Assembly (NCBI RefSeq): GCF_016889705.1
Contig: NZ_CP069526.1
Coordinates: 4,402,001 to 4,466,000 of the forward strand
DNA: 64,000 nucleotides
Source: Amycolatopsis sp. FDAARGOS 1241
Lineage (GTDB): Bacteria > Actinomycetota > Actinomycetes > Mycobacteriales > Pseudonocardiaceae
Direction: 5' to 3'
The notes under the pieces were generated by a model. The model made no database searches. It saw nothing but the letters and a program-made list of their open reading frames with translations, and was not told the DNA's origin. Positions 53,393-62,193 of the stretch are shown piece by piece (position 1 is the first letter of the stretch; each line of letters starts with the position of its first letter). The translations under genes and the position numbers were made by a program.

Positions 53393-54305
53393 TCAGAACC
53401 GGTCGACGTCCATGATGGCCTTCGCGAAGGGCGGCGGGGCTTCCTGGGGCGCGTTGTGGCCGATGCCCGTGAACGTGCCTTGCCATCGGCGGTGGCACCG
53501 TCGAAGTCGCTGCCGATGGTGATGGTGGGGACGCCGATGGTGGGGCCGGTCGCGAGCTTCTGCTCGTCCACGTCGTATTACTGGGGTTCGCCGGGGGCGA
53601 GGCTCTGGCGCCAGCGGTAGTTGTGGATGACGATGGCGACGTGGTCGGGATTGGTGAACGCCTCCGCCGTGCGCTCGTAGGACTTCCCGTCGAAGGACAC
53701 GTTCCGCAACGGCCAGCAGGCCGCCGTGGCGCTCGACATCATCGCGCTGATGGAGGCGCTGCACCTGGACAAGGCCGTCTTCGGCGGTTACGACGGGGGT
53801 GTGCGCGCGGCCGACGTCGTCTCGGTGCTGGGGCCCAAACGCGTCAAGGCGATGGTGGCCGTGAGCGGGTACGGCGTCGACGACCTCAAGGCGAACAAGG
53901 AGGCGCTGCCACCGGCGGCCGAATACGGCTGATGGTACCAACACTACTTCGCCACCGATCGCGGTCGTCGGCCCGTACCCGCGCGGGCACGGCGCGATCA
54001 CGCGATATCCGGCCGCCGCGAGCAGCGGACCGACGTCGACGTAGCTGTGCGGGTCGTAGGGCCACCCGTGGAGCAGGATCACCGGCTTTCCGGTCGCCGG
54101 CCCCACTCGGCGTATCCGATGTTCAGCAGCCCGGCCTTGACCTGTTTGACCGGGCCGAGCGAGGTGTTCTTCCCCGAACCCGCCCGCAGCTCGTCGCCGG
54201 CGGGCGCAGCCGGCGCCGGGCCGCGCTCGCCCACCGAACAAGCGGCGAGTGACGCGGCGGCCGCGCCCGCGGCGAAACCTGGCCGAACTTTCTCCTGCTG
54301 ATCAT
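53393..54305 (-). pseudogene. Secreted alpha/beta hydrolase with an internal inversion
   Basis: Tat/lipoprotein-type alpha/beta hydrolase of the haloalkane dehalogenase-like group. ATG at 54305 (GGAGG upstream): MISRRKFGQ, then in other frames ASLAACSVGERGPAPAAPAG, KNTSLGPVKQVKAGLLNIGY, PATGKPVILLHGWPYDPHSY and GYRVIAPCPRGYGPTT. The next part of the protein lies on the opposite strand (about 53705-53965). After it the minus strand resumes with TAEAFTNPDHVAIVIHNYRW, an early TAA near 53578, PTIGVPTITIGSDFDGA and AKAIMDVDRF at 53393. The nucleophile-bearing segment is in the inverted piece and reads GGYDGG, lacking the usual Trp. Confidence 0.8.
53705..53965 (+). other. Inverted segment of the alpha/beta hydrolase gene
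   Basis: On the plus strand the frame reads DTFRNGQQAAVALDIIALME, ALHLDKAVFGGYDGGVRAAD, KRVKAMVAVSGYGVDDLKAN, EALPPAAEYG, TGA, WYQHYFATDRG. This is the continuation of the hydrolase encoded on the minus strand on both sides. About 28 residues expected after FATDRG and before the resumption are missing, so inversion came with deletion. I see no long inverted repeat at the ends. Confidence 0.8.
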
Positions 54306-54343
54306 GGACTCTCCTCCGCGCGTGGCGCATGATGTGTACCCGG

Positions 54344-54667
54344 TCAACCCAAGTGGACGGTGATCATCTCCGCGAGCGTCACGTGACGCTGTCGGTGTAC
54401 GTCATCGCGGTCGGCGCGCGAGACTGTCCCAAGAAGACACTCGGGGCTCCCTTCACCAGTGCCACACGGGTTCCGTGCACGGTCATCGTCTCGCCGTTGC
54501 GTTCGATCCGGATGTCCGGCAACGCGCGGCGGAGCTGACGTGCCGGATGCCGGAGAACAACCGGCGGTACCGGCTCGCCGGTGACAGCCCGACGAGGAAC
54601 CGAGCGACCGGCTCACCGTCCCCGTACCGCGGCGGCCGGATCGCGATCGGATCCACTGGGGACGTGG
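54344..54667 (-). pseudogene. Remnant region: GNAT N-terminus and unidentified tail
   Basis: Minus-strand frame IAIRPPRYGDGEPVARFLVG, LSPASRYRRLFSGIRHVSSA is the N-terminal part of a GNAT acetyltransferase. It is followed by ALPDIRIERNGETMTVHGTR and LVKGAPSVFLGQ in another frame, which I cannot assign, and LAEMITVHLG near 54344. No complete gene. Confidence 0.45.
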
Positions 54668-54785
54668 TCACACCGCCGGCGCGCAAAGCCCGAGCGCTTC
54701 CGCCGACTCGGCGCGCATCTCGACCTTCCGGATCTTCCCCGTCACAGTCGTCGGGAACTCGGTCACCACGCGAACGTACCGCGCA
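54668..54785 (-). pseudogene. Acyl-CoA ligase (AMP-binding), C-terminal fragment
   Basis: YVRVVTEFPTTVTGKIRKVE followed by MRAESAEALGL is the extreme C-terminus of fatty-acyl-CoA synthetases, including the catalytic-Lys motif TGKIRK. Only about 38 residues are left; the rest is replaced by an AraC regulator fragment. Confidence 0.65.
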
Positions 54786-55107
54786 CGCCGAGGCAGTACT
54801 CCGGGGAACCGCAGCGACGACGCCCGCGTGGATCGCCAGGGGACCGGCCGCCGGTCTGGACGTTGACGAGCAGGTACTCCTCCGGGTCCCGCGCGATGAG
54901 CCGTTTCGTGCGCGTCACCCGCTGTGGACCGGAGACCACTGTGGACACCCCCACACCGTCGAGCGCGGTGTGCTCGATCCGGCCGGTGAACGGCGCGTCG
55001 CCCGTCGCGCGGGCCGTCACCCGCACGAGCGTCTCGCAGATGACGTCGGACCAGTACCCGAACGCGTCGGGCGCAGCGACGTCCTCAGTGGACCACGTGT
55101 GCTGCAC
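54786..55107 (-). pseudogene. AraC-family regulator, N-terminal fragment
   Basis: GTG at 55107: MQHTWSTEDVAAPDAFGYWS, then CETLVRVTARATGDAPFTGR, TVVSGPQRVTRTKRLIARDP and EEYLLVNVQTGG, the ligand-binding-like N-terminal domain of AraC/XylS regulators. The DNA-binding domain is missing; sequence passes into the acyl-CoA ligase fragment. Confidence 0.65.
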
Positions 55108-55290
55108 GCCGCCGATCGTGGCAGACGCACGGGCCGAGCGACGGGCACGGGCCTGACCGTGCCCCGCCGGGCAGGCCCCTTTCCCCGAACCGCGTGTCCG
55201 GTGTGCGGGTCCTCCGGCCACCTCAAGACGGCCCGGTCGTCCGGATGAGCGAGCCGCCGCCGCGCCGGGCGCGCAGCTTCCGGCGCCCGG

Positions 55291-55319
55291 TTGACATCGT
55301 GGCATTATGAGCCTAAGAA
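55291..55319 (+). promoter_or_regulatory. Sigma-70-type promoter for the binding-protein genes
   Basis: TTGACA at 55291, a 17-base spacer and TAAGAA at 55314, 47 bases before the first binding-protein start. The surrounding bases are locally A/T-rich. The rest of the gap 55108-55365 shows nothing. Confidence 0.6.
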
Positions 55320-55365
55320 ATACCACGCGCGTCACACCGATGTGCCGGGCGTCTGGAGGGGAGCT

Positions 55366-56209
55366 ATGGCGGCTCGGAAGACCACCCGTGTCCTGTTCGC
55401 GGCCGGGATGGCCGCGAGTGTCGTGTCCGTCGCGGCGTGCGGGCCGGGTGACGATGCCGGGTCCGGCTACGGACCGGCCGAGCCCGGCACCATCACGGCG
55501 GGGGTGACGGCCGGCGACGCGCCGTTCGTCTCCCCCGACGCCACCGGGAAACCGGTCGGGCTGCTGGTGGACCTCAACACCGTGATCGCCCGGCGGATGG
55601 GCCTGAAGATCACCTACCGCGTGACGACCGTCAGCGCCGGGCTGCCACTGGTCACGCCGAGGCAGCCGGACATACTGGCGATCGGCATGCTGCCGACGCC
55701 GGAGCGCAGGAAGAGGGTCGACTTCACCCAGCCGTGCTACCTGGCCTCCGACGACGTCGTGGTCCGCTCCGAGTCGGCGGTCAAGGCGGCCGGGTACCGG
55801 AAGGACAAGTGCGCCGGCGCGGGTCTGGGCAGTGCCCAAGTCCGACTTCGTGACGGCCAAGATCCCAGGCGCCACGCTCCACTCCCAGCCCACCAACGGC
55901 GCGGAAGTGAACCAGCTGCTCAACGTCAACCTCGACGCGATGGTCATCGCCTCCACCGAGGCGCCGACCGTGCTCCGGCAGCGCCGGTTCAGGATCGCCT
56001 ACGCCGCACCGCACGAGCAGGCGTCGGCGATGCCGATCAACCGCAAGCTCACCGCGCTCGAGGAGGCCTACGGCGACCAGCTCACGACCACGATGGACGA
56101 CGGCACGTCCCTCTGCGTGTACGACCAGTACTTCCCCGCTGAACCCTATCCGTCCGAGATGTTCACCTATCGGCCCCAGCTCCGGGGCGAGATCCAGAAA
56201 GGCAAGTGA
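55366..56209 (+). pseudogene. Amino-acid-type ABC solute-binding lipoprotein, one frameshift
   Basis: Family 3 extracellular solute-binding protein. Signal with lipobox VAAC (MAARKTTRVLFAAGMAASVV); GDAPFVSPDATGKPVGLLVD and MGLKITYRVTTVSAGLPLVT. An extra C near 55837 breaks the frame after GLGSA; the rest (KSDFVTAKIPGATLHSQPTN to LRGEIQKGK) is in the next frame. GGAGGGGAG precedes the ATG. Paralogue of the next gene. Confidence 0.85.
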
Positions 56210-56212
56210 CGC

Positions 56213-57076
56213 ATGCGCAGATTCCCCCGGACGGCCCCGGTCCTGCTGGCCGCCGTGCTCGCGGTCTCCGCGTGCAGCTCCTCGGCCGGGGCAGACGGCT
56301 CGGGCTCCGGTGACGGCTACGGCCTCGCCGTCCCCGGCACCATCACCGCGGCCGTCCCGCAGGGCGACGCGCCGTTCGTCTCCCCCGATGCCACCGGCAA
56401 ACCCGCCGGCATGCTCATCGACCTCAACAACCTCATCGCCCAGCGGATGGGCCTGAAGATCACGTACAAGCTCTCGACCGTCGGCGCCGGTCTGCCGCAG
56501 GTGACAGCGGGCCAGTACGACATGATGATCGCCGACCTCACGATGTCCGAGGAACGCAAGCGCAACGTCGCCTTCACCACGCCGTTCTACGTGGACGCCA
56601 ACGACGTCCTCGTCCGCTCGGACTCACCTGTGAAGGCCGTCGCCGACGTCGCGGGCAAGCGCATCGGCGCCGGCATCGGCAGCGCCCAGGCCGATTTCGC
56701 GGCCAAAGCCCTGCCGCAGGCGAACGTCGTCTCCGTGCAGACCAACGCGACCGGCATCGACCAGCTCCTCAACGGCAACCTCGACGGCTTCGTCGTCAGC
56801 TCGGTGCAGGCGATCACCGTCTTCGCCCAGCACCCGGGCCGCCTGAAGGTCGGCGTGTCGGTGCAGAACCCGATCCCCGAGGCGATGGCCGTCCGCAAGG
56901 GACTCGAGAAGTTCCTCACCGACTACGACAAACAGCTGGCCGCGGTGGTCGACGACGGGACGTTCCTGAAGCTGTACCACAAGTACTTCCCAGGCCAGGA
57001 GTACCCGAGCTCACTGTTCCAGTACTGGCCGTCGTTGCAGGCCCAGGTGCGCAAGGAGACGCCGGCGGGCAAGTGA
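56213..57076 (+). CDS. Amino-acid-type ABC solute-binding lipoprotein
   Basis: Intact 287-residue family 3 binding protein. Lipobox VSAC (Cys21); PQGDAPFVSPDATGKPAGML; YDMMIADLTMSEERKRNVAF; GKRIGAGIGSAQADFAAKAL; YHKYFPGQEYPSSLFQYWPS. It starts 3 bases after its paralogue and is clearly a tandem duplicate. No permease or ATPase of this type is adjacent, so partners must be elsewhere. Confidence 0.93.
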   Translation: MRRFPRTAPVLLAAVLAVSACSSSAGADGSGSGDGYGLAVPGTITAAVPQGDAPFVSPDATGKPAGMLIDLNNLIAQRMGLKITYKLSTVGAGLPQVTAGQYDMMIADLTMSEERKRNVAFTTPFYVDANDVLVRSDSPVKAVADVAGKRIGAGIGSAQADFAAKALPQANVVSVQTNATGIDQLLNGNLDGFVVSSVQAITVFAQHPGRLKVGVSVQNPIPEAMAVRKGLEKFLTDYDKQLAAVVDDGTFLKLYHKYFPGQEYPSSLFQYWPSLQAQVRKETPAGK

Positions 57077-57091
57077 GGGGCGGGTCATGAC

Positions 57092-57161
57092 CGTCGTTCG
57101 CAATCGGCGACGGCGACAGCGCGGTTGAGCGCGACGATCGGCGTCGGGTTGCGCTGGTCGT
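57092..57161 (-). pseudogene. ECF sigma factor fossil
   Basis: YDQRNPTPIVALNRAVAVAD is the conserved C-terminal segment of DUF6596-type ECF sigma factors. Only about 23 codons remain, without start, and flanks are unrecognisable. Confidence 0.5.
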
Positions 57162-57272
57162 AGGGGGAGGCAGAAGACGGTCAGCACCGAGTTGTGGCGC
57201 GGGTCACGGAATGCCCGGTGATCTTCGGCGCTACAGACGGGAGAGGACCGTTCCGCGATCAAGGGAGTAACC

Positions 57273-57395
57273 ATGGCCACCACCACGCCGGAAGAGAGCA
57301 CGCTGCCCGTGCCCGAACTCGACGACTTCGACTTCCCGCTCACCGACGGGGCCGCCTGCCGGATCGACGACCCCGACTGCGAAGCCTGCCAGTGA
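57273..57395 (+). CDS. 40-residue cysteine-containing peptide, candidate RiPP-like precursor
   Basis: MATTTPEESTLPVPELDDFD then FPLTDGAACRIDDPDCEACQ. AAGGGAG lies 6 bases before the ATG. The acidic front part and a C-terminus with three Cys after TDGAA resemble leader and core of a ribosomal peptide precursor. No modifying enzyme is encoded within the window nearby. Function unknown; not a remnant of a family I recognise. Confidence 0.6.
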   Translation: MATTTPEESTLPVPELDDFDFPLTDGAACRIDDPDCEACQ

Positions 57396-57423
57396 GCCTC
57401 GTCGGCCACCGCTGATTGGCGAC

Positions 57424-57468
57424 CGGTTCGTGCGGGTGGAGGCGCCAGTCGCCACCCGCACGAAACCG
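57424..57468 (+). terminator. Long hairpin after the peptide gene
   Basis: CGGTTCGTGCGGGTGG pairs with CCACCCGCACGAAACCG (16 pairs with one bulged A) around a 12-base loop, starting 28 bases after the peptide stop. No T-run follows, but GGGGGTCCCCC lies directly downstream. Likely a terminator or attenuator between the two small genes. Confidence 0.65.
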
Positions 57469-57551
57469 TCCGGGGGTCCCCCGTCCCGGGGGGTCACCAT
57501 TGCATCCTCACCTCAGGCGACGAACGATGATCTTGAGGGAGAGGAGTCACC

Positions 57552-57671
57552 ATGCACACCCGCAACGGACACCACCGCCGCCCGCTCACCGCCGCCGCCG
57601 AGATCACCGCCACCGTCATCGCGATCTGTGCCGCCGCGTGGGTCGCGCTCTGGCTCGCGATGACCCTCTGA
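57552..57671 (+). CDS. 39-residue single-pass membrane peptide
   Basis: A basic head MHTRNGHHRRPLTAAAE is followed by one hydrophobic helix ITATVIAICAAAWVALWLAM. GAGAGGAG sits 6 bases before the ATG. Small, orphan, no family known. Confidence 0.55.
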   Translation: MHTRNGHHRRPLTAAAEITATVIAICAAAWVALWLAMTL

Positions 57672-58090
57672 CACCGCGGAAAGCCCGGCCGGGCCGCACG
57701 ACAGTGACGCCGCGCCGAATGTGCCCTGTACAGCCGAGCACACGACCCGCGTGCTGCCCGTCGGCCGTGGTCCGCCCGGCGTTCCGATGGGTTCTTCCAG
57801 GACCTTTCCGGCTCGTTCGGCAGCACCGGCAGCGGGGTGGCACGCCCGGCGCTGACCACCCGTGCGGCCGCCGACCTGTCCCGGTGCGTTGTCGGACAAC
57901 TGACAGTTGACCGGCTCGCCGGCCAGGACAGACATTTCTCCCTCTACGGACCAAGGGCCGCTGGTGCCGGGCACTTTTCGCACCGGCTGGGGCAGCTCGT
58001 CGGCCTTGTCACAACGGCGGCGCCGCGGATCGCGCCAACGGCGACCAGGCCCCGTTTCGCACCGCCCTCCGACCGCGATCCCCTCTTCGT
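57672..58090. other. 419-base region without a recognisable gene
   Basis: Open frames exist on both strands but none carries a ribosome site, known motif or plausible composition. Likely decayed coding DNA upstream of the permease fragment. Confidence 0.5.
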
Positions 58091-58500
58091 CCTTTTCGGA
58101 CAATCGACACGCGGCTGGGCCTGATCCTCATCTACTGCGGCCTGTTCTCCCGTTCGGGACCATGCTGCTGCGGTCGTTCATGCTCGGCCTGCCGCGGGAG
58201 ATGGACGAGGCCGCCCGCGTGGACGGAGCGGGTGAGCTGCGCGTGTTCACCCGGATCGTGCTCCCGAACATGCTGCCGGGACTGCTCACCGTCGCGCTCA
58301 CGACGGGTTTGTCGGCCTACAACGAGGTACTGTTCACGGTCACGATGGTCCAGTCCGACAGCAGGATGCCGCTGCCCACGGCGTTTTTCACGGTCCAGCA
58401 GGGGTTCACGCAGAACTTCACGCTGATCAGCGCGGCGGGTCCATCATGATCGCGCCGATGCTGCTCCTGTTCCTCTTGCTGCAGCGACGGTTCATCAGCG
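58091..58500 (+). pseudogene. Sugar ABC transporter permease (MalG-type), C-terminal fragment
   Basis: Begins without a start as TRLGLILIYCGLF, shifts, and continues FGTMLLRSFMLGLPREMDEA with the EAA loop ARVDGAGELRVFTRIVLPNM, then LSAYNEVLFTVTMVQSDSRM. A shift near 58440 separates SIMIAPMLLLFLLLQRRFIS. The first 100 or more residues are missing and no sugar-binding or ATPase gene adjoins. Confidence 0.7.
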
Positions 58501-58667
58501 GGCCGGCGACCTCCCGGGATGGGAGGCAGGTGACCAGGCGATCGCGGCCGTGCAGCTCGCGCCGGCAGCCGGCGGCAGCCGCCCGGTTGATCACCTTGTC
58601 CCGGCTCGACCGCTGATCCGGGCCCGGCGCCCGGCGCGGGTCACCGGGCGGGGGGCATGATGGCGGC

Positions 58668-59351
58668 ATGCAGCCCCGTGTCCTGCTCGCCGACGACGAT
58701 CGCGCGATCCGTGAGTCGCTGCTGCGGGCGCTGGAGCTGGAGGGCTACGAGGTCACGGAGGTGACCGACGGGGTCGCCGCGCTGGCCGTGGCGCGGCGGG
58801 ACCGCTTCGACGTGCTGATCCTCGACGTCATGATGCCCGGCGTCGACGGGCTCGGCGTGTGTCGCGTGCTGCGCGCCGACGGTGATCCGACGCCGATCCT
58901 CATGCTCACCGCGCGTGTCGAACCGCCCGACCGGGTCGCCGGGCTCGACGCGGGTGCGGACGACTACCTGGTCAAGCCGTTCGACCTCGACGAACTGCTG
59001 GCGCGGCTGCGGGCCCTGCTGCGGCGGACGTCGCCCGACGCCGCGGCGCCGAGGGTGCTGCGGCTCGGCGCGCTGACCGTTGACCCGGCGGCGCGGCGGG
59101 TGCGGTGCCACGACGTGGAAGTGGACCTGTCGAAGACCGAATTCGACCTGCTGGAACTGCTGGTGCGCAACGCCGGGATCGTGCTCGATCGCGCCACCAT
59201 CTACCAGCGGATCTGGGGTTACGAGTTCGGTGCGGACTCCAAGAACCTGGCCGTCTACATCGGATACCTGCGCCGGAAACTGGAGAAGGCCGGGGCGGCG
59301 GACCTCATCCGGACCGTGCGCGGGGTCGGCTATTCGGTGCGGGTCTCGTGA
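58668..59351 (+). CDS. Two-component response regulator (OmpR family)
   Basis: Intact 227-residue regulator. Receiver: LLADDDRAIRESLLRALELE, phospho-acceptor Asp in VLILDVMMPGVDG, conserved Lys in DDYLVKPFDLDELLARL; DNA-binding winged helix: VDLSKTEFDLLELLVRNAG and YIGYLRRKLEKAG. Its stop overlaps the kinase start (GTGA). Closest in type to MprA/TcrA-like actinobacterial regulators. Confidence 0.95.
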   Translation: MQPRVLLADDDRAIRESLLRALELEGYEVTEVTDGVAALAVARRDRFDVLILDVMMPGVDGLGVCRVLRADGDPTPILMLTARVEPPDRVAGLDAGADDYLVKPFDLDELLARLRALLRRTSPDAAAPRVLRLGALTVDPAARRVRCHDVEVDLSKTEFDLLELLVRNAGIVLDRATIYQRIWGYEFGADSKNLAVYIGYLRRKLEKAGAADLIRTVRGVGYSVRVS

Positions 59352-60736
59352 ACCTGCGCAGCAAGCTCGCCATCGCGTTCGCCGGTGTCGGGGCGGCCGC
59401 GAGCGTGCTCGTCGGTGTGTTCAGCTACCAGACGGCGTCGCAGCGGATCAGCGACGAGCTCGACCGCTCGCTGCTCACGACATCGGCCGAGATCCAGGCC
59501 GGCGCCGCCCAGGTGCTCGCGCCCAGCCCGTTCGCCCGCGGCCCGCACGACAACGACCACGACGAGGCCCAGCCCATGGTCGCGCAGGTCATCGCCCCGG
59601 ACGGCACGGCGCGGCGGATCGGCGGCCGGCCGGCGGTCTCGTTCCCCCTCGACGGCACCGACCGGGCCCTGGCGGCGAACGGCCGCCCGGGTGATCACGC
59701 CTACCGCGACCTGACCGTCGGCCCGGACGACTACCGCGTGATCACCGTCGCGCTCGGCCGGGGCCGCGGCGCGATCCAGCTCGGCATCGACGTCGACGAG
59801 TCGCGCCACGTGCTCGCCTCCCTCGCCACGCGGATCACACTGGTCAGCGCGGCGGTCCTCGTCGCCGCCGCGCTGGCCGGCTGGCTGCTGGCGCGCCAGA
59901 TCACGCGCCGGCTGGTGCGGCTCACGGCCGTCACCGAGCAGGTGAGCGACGGCGGCCTCGTGCGGGCGGGCGTGCCCACCGGCGGACGCGACGAGGTCGG
60001 CCGCCTGGCCACGTCCTTCGACCGCATGCTCGGCCGGCTCGCCGACGCCCGGGCCGACCAGGAACGGCTCGTGCAGGACGCCGCGCACGAGCTGCGCACG
60101 CCGTTGACGAGCCTGCGGACCAACGCCCAGGTGATGCGGCGGTACGACGAGCTCTCGCCGGACGCGCGGGCCCGGCTGCTCGACGACGTCGACGGGGAGA
60201 CCCGGGAGCTGACCCACCTGATCACCGAGATCGTCGACCTCGCGACGCGGCGCTACGACAGCGAGGAGACCGGGCCCGTCGAGCTGGCCGCGGTCGCCGG
60301 ACGCGCCGCCGAACGGGTGCGGCGCCGGTCCGGCCGGAGCGTGGTCGTCGACGCCGACGACACCTTCGTGACGGGACAGGCGCGGCGGCTGGAACGCGCC
60401 GTGACGAACCTGCTGGAGAACGCGGTCAAGTTCGACGCCGGCGGTACCGAGCCGATCGAGCTCACCGTCCGAAGCGGACAGATCGAGGTGCTCGACCGCG
60501 GCCCTGGTGTTCCCGAAGCGGACCTGCCGCACGTCTTCGACCGCTTCCACCGCGCCGACGCGGCCCGCGCCCTGCCGGGGTCCGGGCTCGGCCTGGCGAT
60601 CGTGCGCGAGACAGCCGTGGCGCACGACGGTGACGTCTTCGCCCGCCCACGCCCCGGTGGCGGGGCCGTGGTGGGCTTCACGGTCGGCGGTGATCGGCTC
60701 TTACCGATTTCTCACCCGGATCACGCCGGGGACTAA
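59348..60736 (+). CDS. Two-component sensor histidine kinase
   Basis: Intact 462-residue membrane kinase. Two membrane helices flank an extracellular sensor domain (residues about 30-165, rich in His/Asp near GPHDNDHDEAQP); HAMP linker LARQITRRLVRLTAVTEQVS; phospho-acceptor His in DAAHELRTPLTSLRTN; N-box TNLLENAVKF; G-boxes DRGPGVPEADLPHVF and GSGLGLAIVRE. GTG start overlaps the regulator stop. The operon probably controls the reductase genes downstream. Confidence 0.95.
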   Translation: MNLRSKLAIAFAGVGAAASVLVGVFSYQTASQRISDELDRSLLTTSAEIQAGAAQVLAPSPFARGPHDNDHDEAQPMVAQVIAPDGTARRIGGRPAVSFPLDGTDRALAANGRPGDHAYRDLTVGPDDYRVITVALGRGRGAIQLGIDVDESRHVLASLATRITLVSAAVLVAAALAGWLLARQITRRLVRLTAVTEQVSDGGLVRAGVPTGGRDEVGRLATSFDRMLGRLADARADQERLVQDAAHELRTPLTSLRTNAQVMRRYDELSPDARARLLDDVDGETRELTHLITEIVDLATRRYDSEETGPVELAAVAGRAAERVRRRSGRSVVVDADDTFVTGQARRLERAVTNLLENAVKFDAGGTEPIELTVRSGQIEVLDRGPGVPEADLPHVFDRFHRADAARALPGSGLGLAIVRETAVAHDGDVFARPRPGGGAVVGFTVGGDRLLPISHPDHAGD

Positions 60737-60785
60737 CCGGGCTCCGGAAAGGTGGTGACACCACGTCACCACCAGGAGAGCTCGG

Positions 60786-62183
60786 ATGTCCACCGCCCCC
60801 CTCACGCTCCGGCCCGGCGCGGCGCCGCCCTCGCGCCGGACCCACCCGGTCCGCCGGTGGTGGCGCGACGCCGCCGGACTGGTGGCGTGGGCGACGCTGT
60901 TGTTCGTCACCGCGCTGTGGGTGGCCGGCCAGGGCGTGCAGCAGCTGGGCTCCGCCGCGTCCGGGCTCACGTCGGCGGGCCGGCTGACCGGGCTGCTGTC
61001 CGCGGCCTTGTTGCTGCTGCAGCTCCTGCTCATGGCCCGGATCCCGTGGGTCGAGCGCAGCTACGGCCAGGACACACTCGCGCGGCGGCACCGGCTCACC
61101 GGGTTCACGTCGTTCGTCTTGCTGTGCCTGCACATCGTCCTGATCTCGCTCGGCTACGCGGCGACCGACCACACCGGACTGCTCGGCCAGGTGTGGGACC
61201 TCGTCACCACGTACCCGGGCATGCTCCTGGCGACCGCGGGCACCCTCGCGCTGATCCTGGTCGTCGTCACGTCGATGCGGGCCGCCCGGCGCCGGTTGCG
61301 GTACGAGTCGTGGCACCTGCTGCACCTCTACGCCTACCTCGGTGCCGGTCTCGCGCTGCCGCACCAGCTGTGGACCGGTGCGGACTTCACCGCCTCGCCG
61401 GTGGCGACCGTGTTCTGGTGGAGTGCCTACGCGGCCGCGGCCGGCGCGCTGCTGGTGTTCCGGGTGGGGCTGCCGCTGACGCTGAGCCTGCGGCACCGGC
61501 TCGTGGTCGATCGGGTGGTGCGGGAGGGCCACGGCGTCGTCTCCGTCCACCTGCGCGGCCACCGGCTCGACCGGCTGCCGGTGGTGGCCGGGCAGTTCTT
61601 CGTGTGGCGCTTCCGGCACGGCAGCGGCTGGACACGGGGCAAGCCGTTCTCGCTCTCCGCCGCCCCCGACGGGTGCCGCCTGCGGATCACCGCGCGGGAC
61701 CTCGGCCCGGGCAGCGCACGCCTCGCGAGCCTTCCCGTGGGCACCCGGGTGTGGTTCGAAGGCCCGTACGGCGCACTCACCGGCTCAGTCCGAACCGCAC
61801 GGAAGCTCGCGTTGTTCGGGTCGGGCATCGGGATCACGCCGCTGCGGGCGTTGCTGGAAGAACTGCCGTACGAGCCGGGTGAAGCCGTGCTGTTCTACCG
61901 GTTCTCAGCCGGCGCGCTGTTCCACCACGAGCTCGAGCACTTCGCGCGGACCCGCGGGGTGCGGATCCACTACCTGCCGGGCCATCGGGCCGGCGGCTCC
62001 TGGCTGCCCGCGGGGTACGCGCCGGTCCCGGACCACACCGTGCTGCGCCACTTCGTGCCCGACATCGCCGAGCACGACGTCTACGTCTGCGGTCCCGGCG
62101 AATGGGCGGCGGCGGTGACGGACTGCGCAGGGCAGTGCGGGGTTCCCCGCGAACAGGTCCACTTCGAACGGTTCGGCTGGTAG
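60786..62183 (+). CDS. Ferric-reductase-like membrane flavoprotein (heme b, FAD/NAD(P)H)
   Basis: Intact 465-residue protein. Six hydrophobic segments with paired heme-ligand His (RRHRLTGFTSFVLLCLHIVL and YESWHLLHLYAYLG) form a ferric reductase/NOX-type core; the C-terminal half is a ferredoxin-reductase module: FAD site RGKPFSLSAAP-type GKPFSLSAAPDG, NAD site FGSGIGITPLRALLEE, YVCGPGEW near the end. It would carry electrons from NAD(P)H across the membrane. Starts 49 bases after the kinase. Confidence 0.93.
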   Translation: MSTAPLTLRPGAAPPSRRTHPVRRWWRDAAGLVAWATLLFVTALWVAGQGVQQLGSAASGLTSAGRLTGLLSAALLLLQLLLMARIPWVERSYGQDTLARRHRLTGFTSFVLLCLHIVLISLGYAATDHTGLLGQVWDLVTTYPGMLLATAGTLALILVVVTSMRAARRRLRYESWHLLHLYAYLGAGLALPHQLWTGADFTASPVATVFWWSAYAAAAGALLVFRVGLPLTLSLRHRLVVDRVVREGHGVVSVHLRGHRLDRLPVVAGQFFVWRFRHGSGWTRGKPFSLSAAPDGCRLRITARDLGPGSARLASLPVGTRVWFEGPYGALTGSVRTARKLALFGSGIGITPLRALLEELPYEPGEAVLFYRFSAGALFHHELEHFARTRGVRIHYLPGHRAGGSWLPAGYAPVPDHTVLRHFVPDIAEHDVYVCGPGEWAAAVTDCAGQCGVPREQVHFERFGW

Positions 62184-62193
62184 GGAGCTCGTC

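Noticed and set aside
57092..58500. A RiPP biosynthetic cluster around the 40-residue peptide
   Set aside because: No radical SAM, LanM/LanC, YcaO or peptidase gene is near; only fossils of an ECF factor and a sugar permease.
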